NCBI RefSeq assembly: GCF_013055795.1
Contig: NZ_JABETO010000011.1
Span: 128,387 to 192,386 of the forward strand
Direction of reading: 5' to 3'
Length of the DNA: 64,000 nucleotides
From: Streptomyces sp. I05A-00742
GTDB taxonomy: Bacteria > Actinomycetota > Actinomycetes > Streptomycetales > Streptomycetaceae
Position 1 is the stretch's first letter. Each line of letters begins with the position of its first letter. The translations under genes and the position numbers were made by a program. The notes under the pieces were generated by a model. The model was not told where the DNA came from, ran no database searches, and worked only from the letters and a program-made list of their open reading frames with translations. Shown here in pieces: positions 40,375 to 50,500 of this stretch.

Positions 40375-43300
40375 TGTATTCGGGTGCCGCGATGTCAGTG
40401 GGCTGTGCGATCCTCGGCGATGTGCACAAGACCTCCGTCAGTCCCGTGTTCGTCGGCAGGACCGATGAGCTGGGCGTCCTCACCGATGCGCTCGCCCGGG
40501 CCGCCGCGGGCGAGCCGCAGTGCCTGCTCGTCGGCGGAGAGGCGGGGGTCGGGAAGAGCCGGCTGATCGACGAGTTCCTGACGGCCGCCGCGGCGGCGGG
40601 GGCCGTCACGGCCGTCGGCGGGTGTGTGGAGATCGGAAGCGACGGACTGCCGTTCGCGCCGGTGTCCACCGCGCTGCGGGGTCTGCACCGGCAGCTCGGG
40701 GACGAGCTCGCCAGGGCGGCGGCGGGGCAGGAGGGCGAGCTGGCCCGGCTGCTGCCGGAGCTGGGGGAGACGGCGCGGGAGTCGGAGGACGGCCGCGCGC
40801 GCCTCTTCGAGCTCACCGCCCGGCTGCTGGAGCGGCTCACCGCGGACCGCACGATCGTCCTCGCCATCGAGGACCTGCACTGGGCCGACCGCTCCACCCG
40901 CGAACTGCTCTCCTACCTCTTCCGCTCGCTGCACACCGCCCGCCTGGTCATCGTCGCCACCTACCGCTCCGACGACATCCACCGCCGTCACCCCCTCCGC
41001 CCGTTCCTCGCCGAGGCGGACAGGATGCGGGCGCTCGGCCGCGTCGAGCTGTCCCGCTTCACCCGGGACGAGGTGAGGGCCCAGCTCACGGGCATCAGCG
41101 GCACCACGCCCGACCGCGAGCTGCTCGACCGGGTCTTCGAACGCTCCGACGGCAACGCCTTCTTCGTCGAGGAGCTCGCCGCGTCCATCACCGACGGCTG
41201 CCGGTCGGGGCTCAGCGACTCCCTGCGCGAGCTGCTGCTCGTCCGCATCGAGGCGCTGGGCGAGGACGCCCAGCGGGTGGTCCGCGTCGCGTCGGAGGGC
41301 GGATCGGCCGTGGAGTACGCGCTGCTGCGCGCGGTCGCCGGGCTGGGCGAGGACGAGCTCATCGAGGCCCTGCGCCAGGCCGTCGGGGCCAGCGTCCTCG
41401 TCCCGACGTCCGACGGCGACGGCTACCGCTTCCGGCACTCCCTGGCCCGCGAGGCCGTCGCCGACGACCTGCTCCCGGGCGAACGCTCGCGGCTCCACCG
41501 GCGCTACGCCGAGGCCCTGGAGGACGAGCCCGGTCTCGTCCGGGCCGATGAGCTCCCCGGCCGCCTCGCCAGTCACTGGTACCACGCGCACGAGCCGGCC
41601 AAGGCGCTCCCCGCCGTGCTGGAGGCGTCCGTGCACGCCCGCAGGCGCTGCGCGTACGCGGAGAAGCTGCGGCTGCTGGAGTGCGCGCTGGAGCTGTGGG
41701 AGGACGCCCCCGTCGAGGTCCGCGAGGCCCTGCGCCCGCTTGACTTTGCGGACTTCTACCCGGCCTGCGGCTGCGACGAGGAAGCCCTGCAGCACACCGA
41801 CCTGCTGGCCGAGATCGTCGTCGTGGCCAACCTCGCGGGGGACCGCGATCGCGCCCTGGCCATGGCCAAGAAGGCGCTGCGGAAGCCGGGGATGGACCCG
41901 GTGCGGGCCGCCTGGTTCTGGCTGCAGCGCTCGCGGCTGATGAGCGCCCTCGGCCGGGGCGACGGCCGGGAGGAGCTGAGCACGGCCCAGGAGCTGGTCG
42001 AGGGCCTGCCGCCGTCCCAGGTGCAGGCCGAGATCATGGCCCAGCTCGCCAGCTGGGACGCCCTCCACGACGTGGGCCCCGACGTCCGCGCCACGGCAGG
42101 GCGCGCGGTCGAACTGGCCTGCGCGATCGGCGCGGAGAACGCCGAGCTCAGCGCCCGTCTCACCCTCGGCGGCTACAAGGTCGACACCGGCGAGGACGTG
42201 GACGGCGGGCTCGCCGAGATGGCCGACGTCTGCGAGCGCGTGATCGCCCTGGGCGCCGTCGGCATGATCGGCCGCAGCCACATCAACCTGGCCTCCGCGC
42301 TCCAGGGCGTGGGCCGTTCGACGAGGGCGGCGGAGGTGGCTCGGGAGGGCATCGTCCTCGCCGACCGCTACTGCCTCGACGACGCGCGGGCGTGGGCGCG
42401 CAACAACCTGGCGTCCGCCCTCTTCGCGCTGGGGCACTGGGACGAGGCCGAGCGGGTGGCCCAGGAGGCGCAGTGCGAGGCGCGGGACGTCAAGCCGCTC
42501 GGCTGCGCCACGGGCTGGCTGGCCGCCATCTCACTCGCCCGGGGCGACTGGGAGCTCGCGGAGACCCGCCTCGCCACCGCCCGCGCGCATTACGGCACTC
42601 ACGACCCGCAACCGCAGGACAACCTGTTCCTCGCGCGCAGCGCCATCGAGCTCGCCGTCGCGCGCGGTCGGTACCTCGACGCGCGGGCCGAGCTCGAACG
42701 CGCCCTGGCCTCCGGTCCGCCGCTCGCCGCGCACCGCTACGTCTGGCCCCTGCTCACCGAGGCCGCCGCGGCCGAGGCCGAGGCGTTCGGCCTGCCGGAG
42801 GCCGACGCCGGCCGGGCCGGGATCCTGGCCCGGATCCGGGCGGAGGCCGAGGGGCTGCCGCAGGCCGTACCGCTCCGGAGGGCGTACGGCCGGTTGCTCG
42901 ACGCCGAACTCGCCCGCGCGGAGGGCTGTTCCGACGCCGGGCTGTGGGGTCTGGCGGTCACCGCCTTCGAACCGCTGGACCGGCCCTTCGAACTGGCGCG
43001 GACCCGGTTCCGGTGGGCGGAGGCCCTGCTCACGGAGGGTGGGCCGGCGGCGGAGCGGGCGGCGGGACCGCTGGCCCTGGCGTACGCGGAGGCCACCCGG
43101 CTGGGGGCCCGCCCGCTGCGCGAGGCGGCCGGGTCGCTGGCCCGCCGCGCCCGGCTGCCCCTGGGCGGGGAGGGGAGGCCGGACGTACGGACGCCGGTGG
43201 ACACCGGCCCCGACGCGCCGCCCCGGCTGACGCCGCGCGAGCGCGACGTGCTGCGGCTGGTCACGCTGGGCCGCAGCAACCGCCAGATAGCCGAGGAGCT

Positions 43301-43430
43301 GTTCATCTCGCCGAAGACGGCGAGCGTGCACGTCTCCAACATCCTGGCGAAGCTGGGCGCCTCCGGCCGCGGCGAGGCCGCGGCGACGGCGCACCGGCTG
43401 CGGTTGTTCAGCCCTTCCGGGGCCGAATGA
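40371..43430 (+). CDS. LAL-type LuxR-family regulator with AAA ATPase domain
   Basis: This is a 1019-aa large ATP-binding regulator. GTG 40371, ATG 40374 and ATG 40392 are all possible starts. The ATPase domain begins with VFVGRTDELGVL and has Walker A GGEAGVGKS (about residues 55-63) and Walker B TIVLAIEDLHWADRS. A long TPR-like helical midsection runs from about 400 to 900, and a C-terminal LuxR HTH follows (LTPRERDVLRLVTLGRSNRQ, ISPKTASVHVSNILAKLGA) at about 950-1010. Such proteins often activate secondary-metabolite or transport genes. No biosynthetic cluster is visible nearby, so the target is unknown. Confidence 0.9.
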   Translation: MMYSGAAMSVGCAILGDVHKTSVSPVFVGRTDELGVLTDALARAAAGEPQCLLVGGEAGVGKSRLIDEFLTAAAAAGAVTAVGGCVEIGSDGLPFAPVSTALRGLHRQLGDELARAAAGQEGELARLLPELGETARESEDGRARLFELTARLLERLTADRTIVLAIEDLHWADRSTRELLSYLFRSLHTARLVIVATYRSDDIHRRHPLRPFLAEADRMRALGRVELSRFTRDEVRAQLTGISGTTPDRELLDRVFERSDGNAFFVEELAASITDGCRSGLSDSLRELLLVRIEALGEDAQRVVRVASEGGSAVEYALLRAVAGLGEDELIEALRQAVGASVLVPTSDGDGYRFRHSLAREAVADDLLPGERSRLHRRYAEALEDEPGLVRADELPGRLASHWYHAHEPAKALPAVLEASVHARRRCAYAEKLRLLECALELWEDAPVEVREALRPLDFADFYPACGCDEEALQHTDLLAEIVVVANLAGDRDRALAMAKKALRKPGMDPVRAAWFWLQRSRLMSALGRGDGREELSTAQELVEGLPPSQVQAEIMAQLASWDALHDVGPDVRATAGRAVELACAIGAENAELSARLTLGGYKVDTGEDVDGGLAEMADVCERVIALGAVGMIGRSHINLASALQGVGRSTRAAEVAREGIVLADRYCLDDARAWARNNLASALFALGHWDEAERVAQEAQCEARDVKPLGCATGWLAAISLARGDWELAETRLATARAHYGTHDPQPQDNLFLARSAIELAVARGRYLDARAELERALASGPPLAAHRYVWPLLTEAAAAEAEAFGLPEADAGRAGILARIRAEAEGLPQAVPLRRAYGRLLDAELARAEGCSDAGLWGLAVTAFEPLDRPFELARTRFRWAEALLTEGGPAAERAAGPLALAYAEATRLGARPLREAAGSLARRARLPLGGEGRPDVRTPVDTGPDAPPRLTPRERDVLRLVTLGRSNRQIAEELFISPKTASVHVSNILAKLGASGRGEAAATAHRLRLFSPSGAE

Positions 43431-43572
43431 CGACGTGCCCGGAGTCGAGGTCGACCGGCCCCTTGCCGGGGTCGGCGTCCCCGACGTCGTCGAGGCACAG
43501 CTCGTGCCGGTCGCGCTCTTCCTCGGTGTGCTTGCGCCCGGGGGCGAACAACTCCTCCAGCACGTTGAACAT
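43408..43572 (-). CDS. Small DUF6191-like protein
   Basis: This 54-aa protein starts at ATG 43572 with GGGGAG five bases upstream. It begins MFNVLEELFAPGRKHTEEE, then DDVGDADPGKGPVDLDSG and VVIRPRKG, the pattern I recall for a Streptomyces-specific small family (DUF6191-like) of unknown function. It is highly charged and lacks a membrane segment. Its 3' end overlaps the convergent LAL gene by 23 bp. Confidence 0.7.
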   Translation of the reverse strand: MFNVLEELFAPGRKHTEEERDRHELCLDDVGDADPGKGPVDLDSGHVVIRPRKG

Positions 43573-43652
43573 GCCAACTCCCCTCATCGTGGCGGCGTTT
43601 TCAGTGTAAGCACACGGCTGTGCGATTCCCGGGGAGCTCCGTCGGTTGTCTC

Positions 43653-43674
43653 TGTACCTACTGGTATGTACATT
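43653..43674 (+). promoter_or_regulatory. Operator/promoter of the TetR-cupin operon
   Basis: A near-palindrome runs from 43653 to 43672 with arms TGTACnTACn and nGTAnGTACA (16 of 20 positions symmetric). TACATT at 43669-43674 followed by 7 nt and the ATG at 43682 forms a leaderless -10. Binding of the TetR product here would block its own operon. Confidence 0.6.
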
Positions 43675-43681
43675 GAGGATC

Positions 43682-44245
43682 ATGAACACCTCGGAACGGC
43701 TGATCGAGAGCACCCGGGACCTGCTGTGGGAGCGCGGCTACGTGGGCACCAGCCCCAAGGCCATCCAGCAGCGGGCCGGGGCCGGCCAGGGCAGCATGTA
43801 CCACCACTTCAGCGGGAAGCCGGACCTCGCCCTCACGGCGATCCGCCGCACGGCGGAGGAGATGAGGGCCAAGGCGGAGGAGCAGTTCTCCGGGCCGGGC
43901 ACGGCCCTGGAGCGGATCTCCGCGTACCTGCTGCGCGAGCGCGAGGTGCTGAAGGGCTGCCCGATGGGGCGGCTGACCCAGGACCCGGACGTCGTCGCCG
44001 ACCCGGTGCTGCGGCAGCCGGTGGACGAGACCTTCGCCTGGATCCGCGACCGGCTCGCCGGGCTCCTGGCGGAGGGCCGCGAGCGCGGTGAGCTGGATGC
44101 CGCCCTCGACCCGGCCGCGACGGCGTCCACCGTCATCGCCGTGCTCCAGGGCGGCTACGTCCTGGCCCGCGCCGCGGACTCCGACGAGCCGTACCGGCAG
44201 GCCGTCCAGGGCGTGCTCGGCCTGCTGCGGCAGCACGCGCGGTGA
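43682..44245 (+). CDS. TetR-family regulator
   Basis: This 187-aa repressor has an N-terminal HTH: RLIESTRDLLWERGYVGTS, KAIQQRAGAGQGSMYHHFSG. The C-terminal ligand-binding helices include LKGCPMGRLTQDPDV. A single Cys in that loop could sense an electrophile, as in YxaF/LmrA-type members, but this is speculation. It is translationally coupled (GTGA) to a cupin gene, so its ligand is probably connected to that protein. Confidence 0.88.
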   Translation: MNTSERLIESTRDLLWERGYVGTSPKAIQQRAGAGQGSMYHHFSGKPDLALTAIRRTAEEMRAKAEEQFSGPGTALERISAYLLREREVLKGCPMGRLTQDPDVVADPVLRQPVDETFAWIRDRLAGLLAEGRERGELDAALDPAATASTVIAVLQGGYVLARAADSDEPYRQAVQGVLGLLRQHAR

Positions 44246-44661
44246 CCGCCGTGACCGCGGACCCCCAGAACTCCCCGGTGCCGCGCATCACCGTGCGCGC
44301 GCCCGCGGAATGGGTCACCGGCGAGGTGTGGGTGGACGAACTCGCGCCCCCGGCGGCGCCCTCCCGCCTCCGTATGGACAGCGTCCACTTCACCCCCGGC
44401 GCCCGGACCGTCTGGCACCGGCACCCGCTGGGGCAGGTCCTCCACGTCACCGCCGGTACCGGTCTCGTCCAGCGGGCCGGGGGCCCGGTGGAGACCATCC
44501 GCACCGGCGACACCGTACGGATCGGCGCCGGTGAGTGGCACTGGCACGGCGCCGGTCCCACCACCTCCATGACCCACCTCGCCGTCCAGGAGACGGGCGA
44601 GGACGGGACGGAGGCCGGGCGGGGCGATGCCGTGAGCGACGCGGAGTACCCGGCCCGCTGA
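44242..44661 (+). CDS. Cupin-domain protein
   Basis: This 139-aa single-domain cupin starts at GTG 44242, overlapping the TetR stop. Motif 1 is FTPGARTVWHRHPLGQVLHVTAG (metal-binding His residues and Gln in place of the usual Glu) and motif 2 is GDTVRIGAGEWHWHGAG. It resembles the small carboxymuconolactone-decarboxylase-associated cupins. It probably binds a divalent metal and acts on a small carbonyl or quinone compound. Confidence 0.8.
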   Translation: MTAVTADPQNSPVPRITVRAPAEWVTGEVWVDELAPPAAPSRLRMDSVHFTPGARTVWHRHPLGQVLHVTAGTGLVQRAGGPVETIRTGDTVRIGAGEWHWHGAGPTTSMTHLAVQETGEDGTEAGRGDAVSDAEYPAR

Positions 44662-44717
44662 ACACCCGCCCCGCCGAGCACCCGAACCACCGAGCACGAC
44701 ACGAAGAGAGCAGCGTC

Positions 44718-45320
44718 ATGTACGCCATGCAGTACGAGATCACCCTGCCCGCCGACTACGACATGGACATCATCCGCACCCGCGTGGCCACCCGCGGCCA
44801 CGCCCTCGACGACCGGGCGGGCCTCGGGCTCAAGGCGTACGTGATCCGCGAACGCGGCACCGGCGGCTCGCCGGTCAACCAGTACGCGCCCTTCTACCTG
44901 TGGCAGGACGTCAGCGCCATGAGCGCGTTCCTCGTCGGTGGCGGCGGCTTCCAGGGCGTCATCGCCGACTTCGGCCGCCCCGCCGTCCGGCACTGGGCCG
45001 GGGCGGCCCAGGTGCCCGGCCCCGCCCGCGCCGCGGCTCCCCGCGCGGCCTCCCGCCGGGTCACCCCGCTCCCGGTCGCCGAGGACCCGGGGGCCCTGAC
45101 CGCCCTCGTCGAGGAGGAGGCCGCCCGGCTGGCCGAGCTGGCGGAACGGGACGACGTGCACACGGCCGCTCTGGCCGTCGACCCGCGGCACTGGGAACTG
45201 ATGCGGTTCGTCCTCTGGGAGCATGAGGTCCCGGAGACGGAGGAGGCGACGGAGCGGTACGAGGTGCTGCACCTCTCGTCGCCGCACCTGGACGAGATCC
45301 CCGCCGGGCGGCACTGGTAA
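44718..45320 (+). CDS. DUF4865-family protein
   Basis: This 200-aa protein starts at ATG 44718. It begins MYAMQYEITLPADYDMDIIR, a signature I recall for DUF4865, with YAPFYLWQDVSAMSAFL and GFQGVIADFGRP in the N-terminal half, a ferredoxin-like/ABM-type pattern. A disordered Ala/Pro-rich linker leads to a charged helical C-terminal part. It is the third gene of the TetR-cupin operon, 56 bp after the cupin. The function is unknown, perhaps detoxification together with the cupin. Confidence 0.75.
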   Translation: MYAMQYEITLPADYDMDIIRTRVATRGHALDDRAGLGLKAYVIRERGTGGSPVNQYAPFYLWQDVSAMSAFLVGGGGFQGVIADFGRPAVRHWAGAAQVPGPARAAAPRAASRRVTPLPVAEDPGALTALVEEEAARLAELAERDDVHTAALAVDPRHWELMRFVLWEHEVPETEEATERYEVLHLSSPHLDEIPAGRHW

Positions 45321-45346
45321 CCACACGGGGCAGGGGAGGGAAGGGC

Positions 45347-46339
45347 TCAGTACCAGGAGCCCAGGGCCCGCGGCAGCCCCCCTATCTCCGCCAAGTCCTC
45401 GGATTCCAGGCTCAGTTCGGCGGCCCCCGCGTTCTCCACCGCCCACCGCGCCTTCTTCGTCCCGGGCACGGGCACCACGTGCCGTCCCTGCGCCAGCACC
45501 CACGCCAGCGCGACCTGCGCCGCGGTCGCCCCGTGGCGCACGGCCACCCGCCGCAGCCCCGCGACGATCGGCTGGTTCGCGGCCATCATCTCGGCGGTGA
45601 ACCGGGGGTGCCGGGCCCGGATGTCCTCGGGCTCGAAGCCCTGGCCCGGGGTGAGCGTGCCACTGAGGAAACCATTCCCCAGGGGCATCGCCGCGAGCAG
45701 GCCCACGCCACGGGACGCGCACCACGGGACCAGCGCGTCGAGCGCCTCCCGGGACCAGACCGAGAGCTCGGCCTGCACACAGCTGACCGGGAAGACCTGC
45801 TGCACCCGCTCCAACTGCCGGATCGTGGCGTCGTAGAGGCCGCCCGCGGAACGGCGGTGGGCGCGGGCGCCTATGGCGCACCACCCCAGCGCGCGGACCT
45901 TGCCCGCGGCCACCAGCTCCGCCATCGCCCCCCAGGTCTCCTCGACGGGCACCTCGGGGTCGGGCCGGTGCAGCTGGTAGAGGTCTATGACGTCGGTCTG
46001 GAGCCGGCGCAGCGATGCGTCGCAGGCGCGCTTGACGTAGCCGGGGCGCCCGTTGGCGACGATGTGCTGTTCACCGACCAGCAGCCCGCACTTGGTCGAC
46101 ACGAACGCCTCGGAGCGTCGCTCGCGCAACACCCGTCCCACCAAAAGCTCGTTGGTGAACGGTCCGTACATGTCGGCGGTGTCGAGCAGGCTGGCGCCGG
46201 CGTCCAGGGCCGCGTGCACGGTGCGGAGCGCGCCCTCGCCGCTCTGCTGGGAGGCGGTGTACGCCCAGTGCATGGGCATGCACCCGAGGCCGATCGCACC
46301 CACTTCGAGCGCCGTCGCACCGATTGTCCTGCGCTCCAC
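45347..46339 (-). CDS. Aldo/keto reductase
   Basis: This 330-aa NADPH-dependent reductase starts at GTG 46339 with GGGAGGGA about 8 nt upstream. The catalytic tetrad is visible: Asp and Tyr in LLDTADMYGPFTNELLVG (about residues 54-70), Lys in VSTKCGLLVG, and His at the end of VIDLYQLHRPDP. The C-terminal cofactor segment is HVVPVPGTKKARWAVENAGA. The substrate is unknown. It is divergent from a dehydrogenase gene, with a shared 96-bp promoter region. Confidence 0.9.
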   Translation of the reverse strand: MERRTIGATALEVGAIGLGCMPMHWAYTASQQSGEGALRTVHAALDAGASLLDTADMYGPFTNELLVGRVLRERRSEAFVSTKCGLLVGEQHIVANGRPGYVKRACDASLRRLQTDVIDLYQLHRPDPEVPVEETWGAMAELVAAGKVRALGWCAIGARAHRRSAGGLYDATIRQLERVQQVFPVSCVQAELSVWSREALDALVPWCASRGVGLLAAMPLGNGFLSGTLTPGQGFEPEDIRARHPRFTAEMMAANQPIVAGLRRVAVRHGATAAQVALAWVLAQGRHVVPVPGTKKARWAVENAGAAELSLESEDLAEIGGLPRALGSWY

Positions 46340-46435
46340 CGGCCGTATCCCTCCCGTGCCCTCTTGATCGGCGCGCGTCCAACTTAACCTTTGAGGGACG
46401 TTCGACGGTCAGGGGCCTTCGCATAGCCTCGCGGC

Positions 46436-47425
46436 ATGAGCGCAGATCACAGCGGTACGCACGCTTCCGAGCCCCGGCCCCTGGCCTGGCTGCCGTTCCG
46501 CCCCGAGGAGATCGAGGGGCTGCCCGAGGGCCTGGAGTACGCCCACTGGGACGGCGCGGGGGAGTACCCCACCGATCCGGCCCGGGTGGCCTTCTACGGG
46601 ATCCCCTACGAGATCGACGGAGCGCTGGCGTCCGCCGAGGTGTGCACGCGTCCGCTGCCCCTGATGCGCGGGGTCCGCGTCGTCCAGGCCCTCACGGCCG
46701 GTGTCGACCACCTCAAGTCCGCCCTGCCGCTGCTGCCCGCCGGGGCGGTGCTGTGCAACGCGCGCGGGCTGCACGACGCGAGCACGGCCGAACTGGCCCT
46801 CACACTGATCCTCGCCTCGCTCAGGGACATCCCCGGGTTCGTCCGGGCGCAGGACGCGGGGGAGTGGCGGCAGGGCTTCCGTCCGGCGCTCGCCGACAAG
46901 TCGGTCCTCATTGTGGGTTACGGGTCGATCGGCAGTGCCATCGAGGACCGGCTCGCCCCCTTTGAATGCGCGCGGGTGGCGCGCGTCGCGCGCTCCCCGC
47001 GGCACACGGAGCGCGGTCCCGTGCACCCGGTCACGGCCCTCCCCGAGCTCCTGCCGGACGCCGACGTGGTGATCGTGGTGACGCCGCTCACCGACGAGAC
47101 CCGGGGACTGCTGGACGCCGGCCGCCTCGCCCGGATGAAGGACGGTGCGCTGCTGGTCAACGTGGCGCGTGGGGCTGTTGTGGACACCGGGGCGCTCCTC
47201 GCCGAGCTGGAGAGCGGGCGGCTGCGCGCCGCGCTGGACGTCACCGACCCGGAACCGCTGCCCCCGGGGCACCCGTTGTGGAGCGCCCCCGGCGTGCTCG
47301 TCACCCCCCATGTGGGTGGTCCCTCGTCGGCCTTCCGGCCGCGCGCCGAAGCGTTGCTCCGTGGCCAACTGGCCAAATTCATACTGGACGAGCCTCTGCG
47401 AAACGTCGTAGCCACTGCCATCTGA
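46436..47425 (+). CDS. D-isomer-specific 2-hydroxyacid dehydrogenase
   Basis: This 329-aa NAD(P)-dependent dehydrogenase has a dinucleotide motif VLIVGYGSIGSAIEDRL (about residues 155-172) and the catalytic Arg in VNVARGAVVDTGAL (about 240-252). Glu lies in TDPEPLPPGHPLW, and His in VTPHVGGPSS (about 290-300). ATG 46436 follows TAGCCT plus exactly 6 nt, with no Shine-Dalgarno, so a leaderless mRNA is expected. It may be a glyoxylate/hydroxypyruvate-type reductase. Confidence 0.9.
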   Translation: MSADHSGTHASEPRPLAWLPFRPEEIEGLPEGLEYAHWDGAGEYPTDPARVAFYGIPYEIDGALASAEVCTRPLPLMRGVRVVQALTAGVDHLKSALPLLPAGAVLCNARGLHDASTAELALTLILASLRDIPGFVRAQDAGEWRQGFRPALADKSVLIVGYGSIGSAIEDRLAPFECARVARVARSPRHTERGPVHPVTALPELLPDADVVIVVTPLTDETRGLLDAGRLARMKDGALLVNVARGAVVDTGALLAELESGRLRAALDVTDPEPLPPGHPLWSAPGVLVTPHVGGPSSAFRPRAEALLRGQLAKFILDEPLRNVVATAI

Positions 47426-47478
47426 AGCCACGTACAGATACCGTCTGACTGCACTGCGTATCCATAATCCCGTAGCTA

Positions 47479-47493
47479 GTTACGCTATGTATA
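47479..47493 (+). promoter_or_regulatory. BldD-box-like sequence upstream of GGDEF gene
   Basis: GTTACGCTATGTATA matches the published-type BldD consensus NTNACNCWGNGTNAN at 7 of 9 fixed positions. It lies 17 nt upstream of the GTG at 47510 in a locally AT-rich stretch. BldD is known to control several c-di-GMP genes. Only a candidate. Confidence 0.35.
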
Positions 47494-47509
47494 TGAGCTA
47501 TGTCCCTGA

Positions 47510-50500
47510 GTGACGAGTCTGGTGTATCGTCCGGACCGGGGGCTGCGCCGGGCACCGTACGGGCGCAGCGAAGTACCGCACTCAAGGGGGGCGACGGGCG
47601 ATGCACGGCCAATGGACGATCAACCCGACGCGGCTCAGGCACCAGCGGCCGGTTCGGCCGGACTCGACACCGTCGCGGCGGCGACGGCCCGTCCGCCCGC
47701 GGGCGGCGCGGCACCATCCGGCCCGCACGGCGGCCCCGATCCTGTGGCTGCCGGGGGTGGCGGCCCCGGGGCCCTTCCGGGTTCTGCCCGGGACGGCGGA
47801 GCGGTGACCGCCCAGGGAGCCGCCCTGCCCCGGCGCCCCGCACCGGCCGGGGGGCCGGGCAGCGGGCCCGCCGGGGCCTCGGGCGTGGTGTCGCAACTCC
47901 TGCTCGCCCTCGTCTGCGGGGGCTACGCGACGGGCGCGGCCTTCGGCTGGGGGTCGCCCGAGCTCGCCACCACCATGGGCGACTTCGGGCTCAGCGGGGC
48001 GGCCGTCCTGGCGGCCGTCTCCTGCTTCTGGTACGCGCGCACGCGCACCACCCGCTTCCGCCCCGCCTGGCTGCTGTTCGCCGTCTCCTCGGGCATGGCC
48101 GGCTTCGGCAACGCGGTCTGGGGCTGGTACGAGGTCGTGCTCGGACAGCACGTCCCCAGCACCTCGCCCGCCGACTTCGCGTTCCTGCTCTTCGCGCCGC
48201 CCGCCATCATCGGCCTGCTGGTCCTCGCCCGCCGTCCGGTCACCCGGGCCGGCTGGGTCTGCCTCGCGCTGGACTCGTGGCTGATCGGCGGCTCGCTGCT
48301 GACGCTCTCCTGGAGCCTGGCGCTCGCCCACACCGCGCACTTCGCCGGTGAGACGGTGGCCCACGCGGCCCTCTCCCTGGCGTACCCGCTGCTGGACATC
48401 GTGCTGGTCTCCATGGTGCTGGCCCTGCACTTCCGGCGCTCCTCCGCCAACCGGTCCGCCGTCAACACGGCGATCGCGGCCCTCGCCCTCACGGTGCTGT
48501 GCGACGCGCTGTTCACCTCACCGCTGCTGCGCGAGAACTACCGCTCGGGCCAGATCCTCGACGCGGGCTGGTTCGCGGGCTACATGCTGATGGCCTACGC
48601 CCCCTGGGTGGCCCGCGAGCAGAACGCGACCGGCGGCGGGGCGGGCCGCTCCGTCCAGCAGCCCAGCAGCCGTCCGATCGCCGGCTCCCTCGCGGCCCTC
48701 ACGCCGTACCTCGCCGCCGCCGTCTGCACCCTGGGCATCCTGTACAACGTCCTGGACGGCCACCACGTCGACCGGGTCGTGCTGTTCACCGGCTGCACGG
48801 TCGTCCTGGCGCTGGTCGTCCGGCAGGGCATCATGCTGCTCGACAACATCTCCCTCACCCAGGAACTGGCGCAGAAGGAGAACCACTTCCGCTCCCTGGT
48901 GCAGGGCTCCAGCGACGTCATCATGATCGCCGCGCCGACCGGCATACTGCGCTACGTCAGCCCCGCCGCCGCCGGTGTCTACGGGCGCGAGGCCGAGGAG
49001 CTGGTCGGCTCCGAGCTGGCCTCCCTCATCCACCCCGAGGACCTGGGCCGCGTCGTCCACGAGGTGCGCCGCTTCCTGGCGGCGCCCCCCGCCGACGAGC
49101 CGACCACCCGCATCGAGTGCCGCTTCCGCTCCGGCGACGGCGACTGGCTGAACGTGGAGTCGACCGTCAACCGGCACCACGGGGGCCTCATCTTCAACAG
49201 CCGTGATGTGACCGAACGGGTGCGCCTCCAGGCCCAGTTGCAGCACACGGCCGAGCACGACCCGCTCACCGACCTGCCCAACCGCTCCCTGTTCACCAAG
49301 CGCGTCCAGCAGGCCCTGGCCGGCCGCAGAATGACCGACCCCGGCACGGCCGTGCTCTTCATCGACCTCGACGGCTTCAAGGCCGTCAACGACACCGTCG
49401 GCCACCAGGCCGGGGACGAACTGCTCGTCCAGGCCGCCCGCCGGCTCCAGGAGTCCGTACGCGCCGGGGACAGCACCGCCCGGTTCGGCGGCGACGAGTT
49501 CGCCGCGCTGATCATCGGCGACGGCACCCGCGACCCGGCCGCCCGCGAGTACCGCATCCTGGAGATCGCCGACCGGCTGCGGCTCACCCTCTCCCAGCCC
49601 TACGTGGTGGAAGGAGGCACCGAGGTCCGCGTCGCCGCCAGCATCGGCGTCGCCTTCGCGGAGCCCGGCATCACCCCCGGCGCCCTGATGCGCAACGCCG
49701 ACCTCGCCATGTACCGCGCCAAGCAGGCCGGTAAGGGACGCGTCGAGCTCTACGCGCCCCAGATGCAGGCCGACGTCGTCCGCCGCGCGGAGCTGGCCAC
49801 CCGGCTGCGCACCGCCCTGCACGACGGGGAGTTCGCGCTGCTCCACCAGCCCGTGGTCGAGCTGGCCACCGGCCGCGTCACCGCCGTCGCGGCACAGGCC
49901 CGGTGGCGCTCGCCCCAGGGCATCCTGTTCACCCCGGCGGAGTTCCTGCGCGTCGCCGACCTCGACCGCGAGGAGGAGGGCAGCCGCACCGCCGAACTCG
50001 GCCGGTGGACCCTGGAGAAGGCCGTCGAACAGGCCGAGCGCCGGCGCCTCGCGGGCCACCCGGTGCCCGTCTACGTCCGGCTGTCGGCCGCCCGCCTGGT
50101 CGACAAGGCGCTGCCGGCCAAGCACTTCGAGTCCCTGCTGCTGCGGCACGGCGTACCGTCCGGCGGGCTGGTGCTGGAGCTGACCGGCGGCGACCCGCGC
50201 GTCCCGCTGGACGAGCTGGAGCGGCGGCTCGCCTCGCTGCGCCGGTTCGGCGTACGCGTCGCCCTCGACGGCTTCGGCAGCGGGTACGCGGCGATGGGCG
50301 CCCTCCGCAAGCTGCCCATCGACATCCTCCGGCTCGACCGGGACCTCGTCGACGGGGTGGCCGAATCCACCCGGTTCCACAAGATCACCGCGGGGCTGCT
50401 GAGGATCGCGACGGAGCTCGGGATGCAGTCCGTGGCCGAAGGCGTGGACGACCCCGAACAAGCCCGTGTACTCCGCGCCATGGGCTGCACGCACGCCCAG

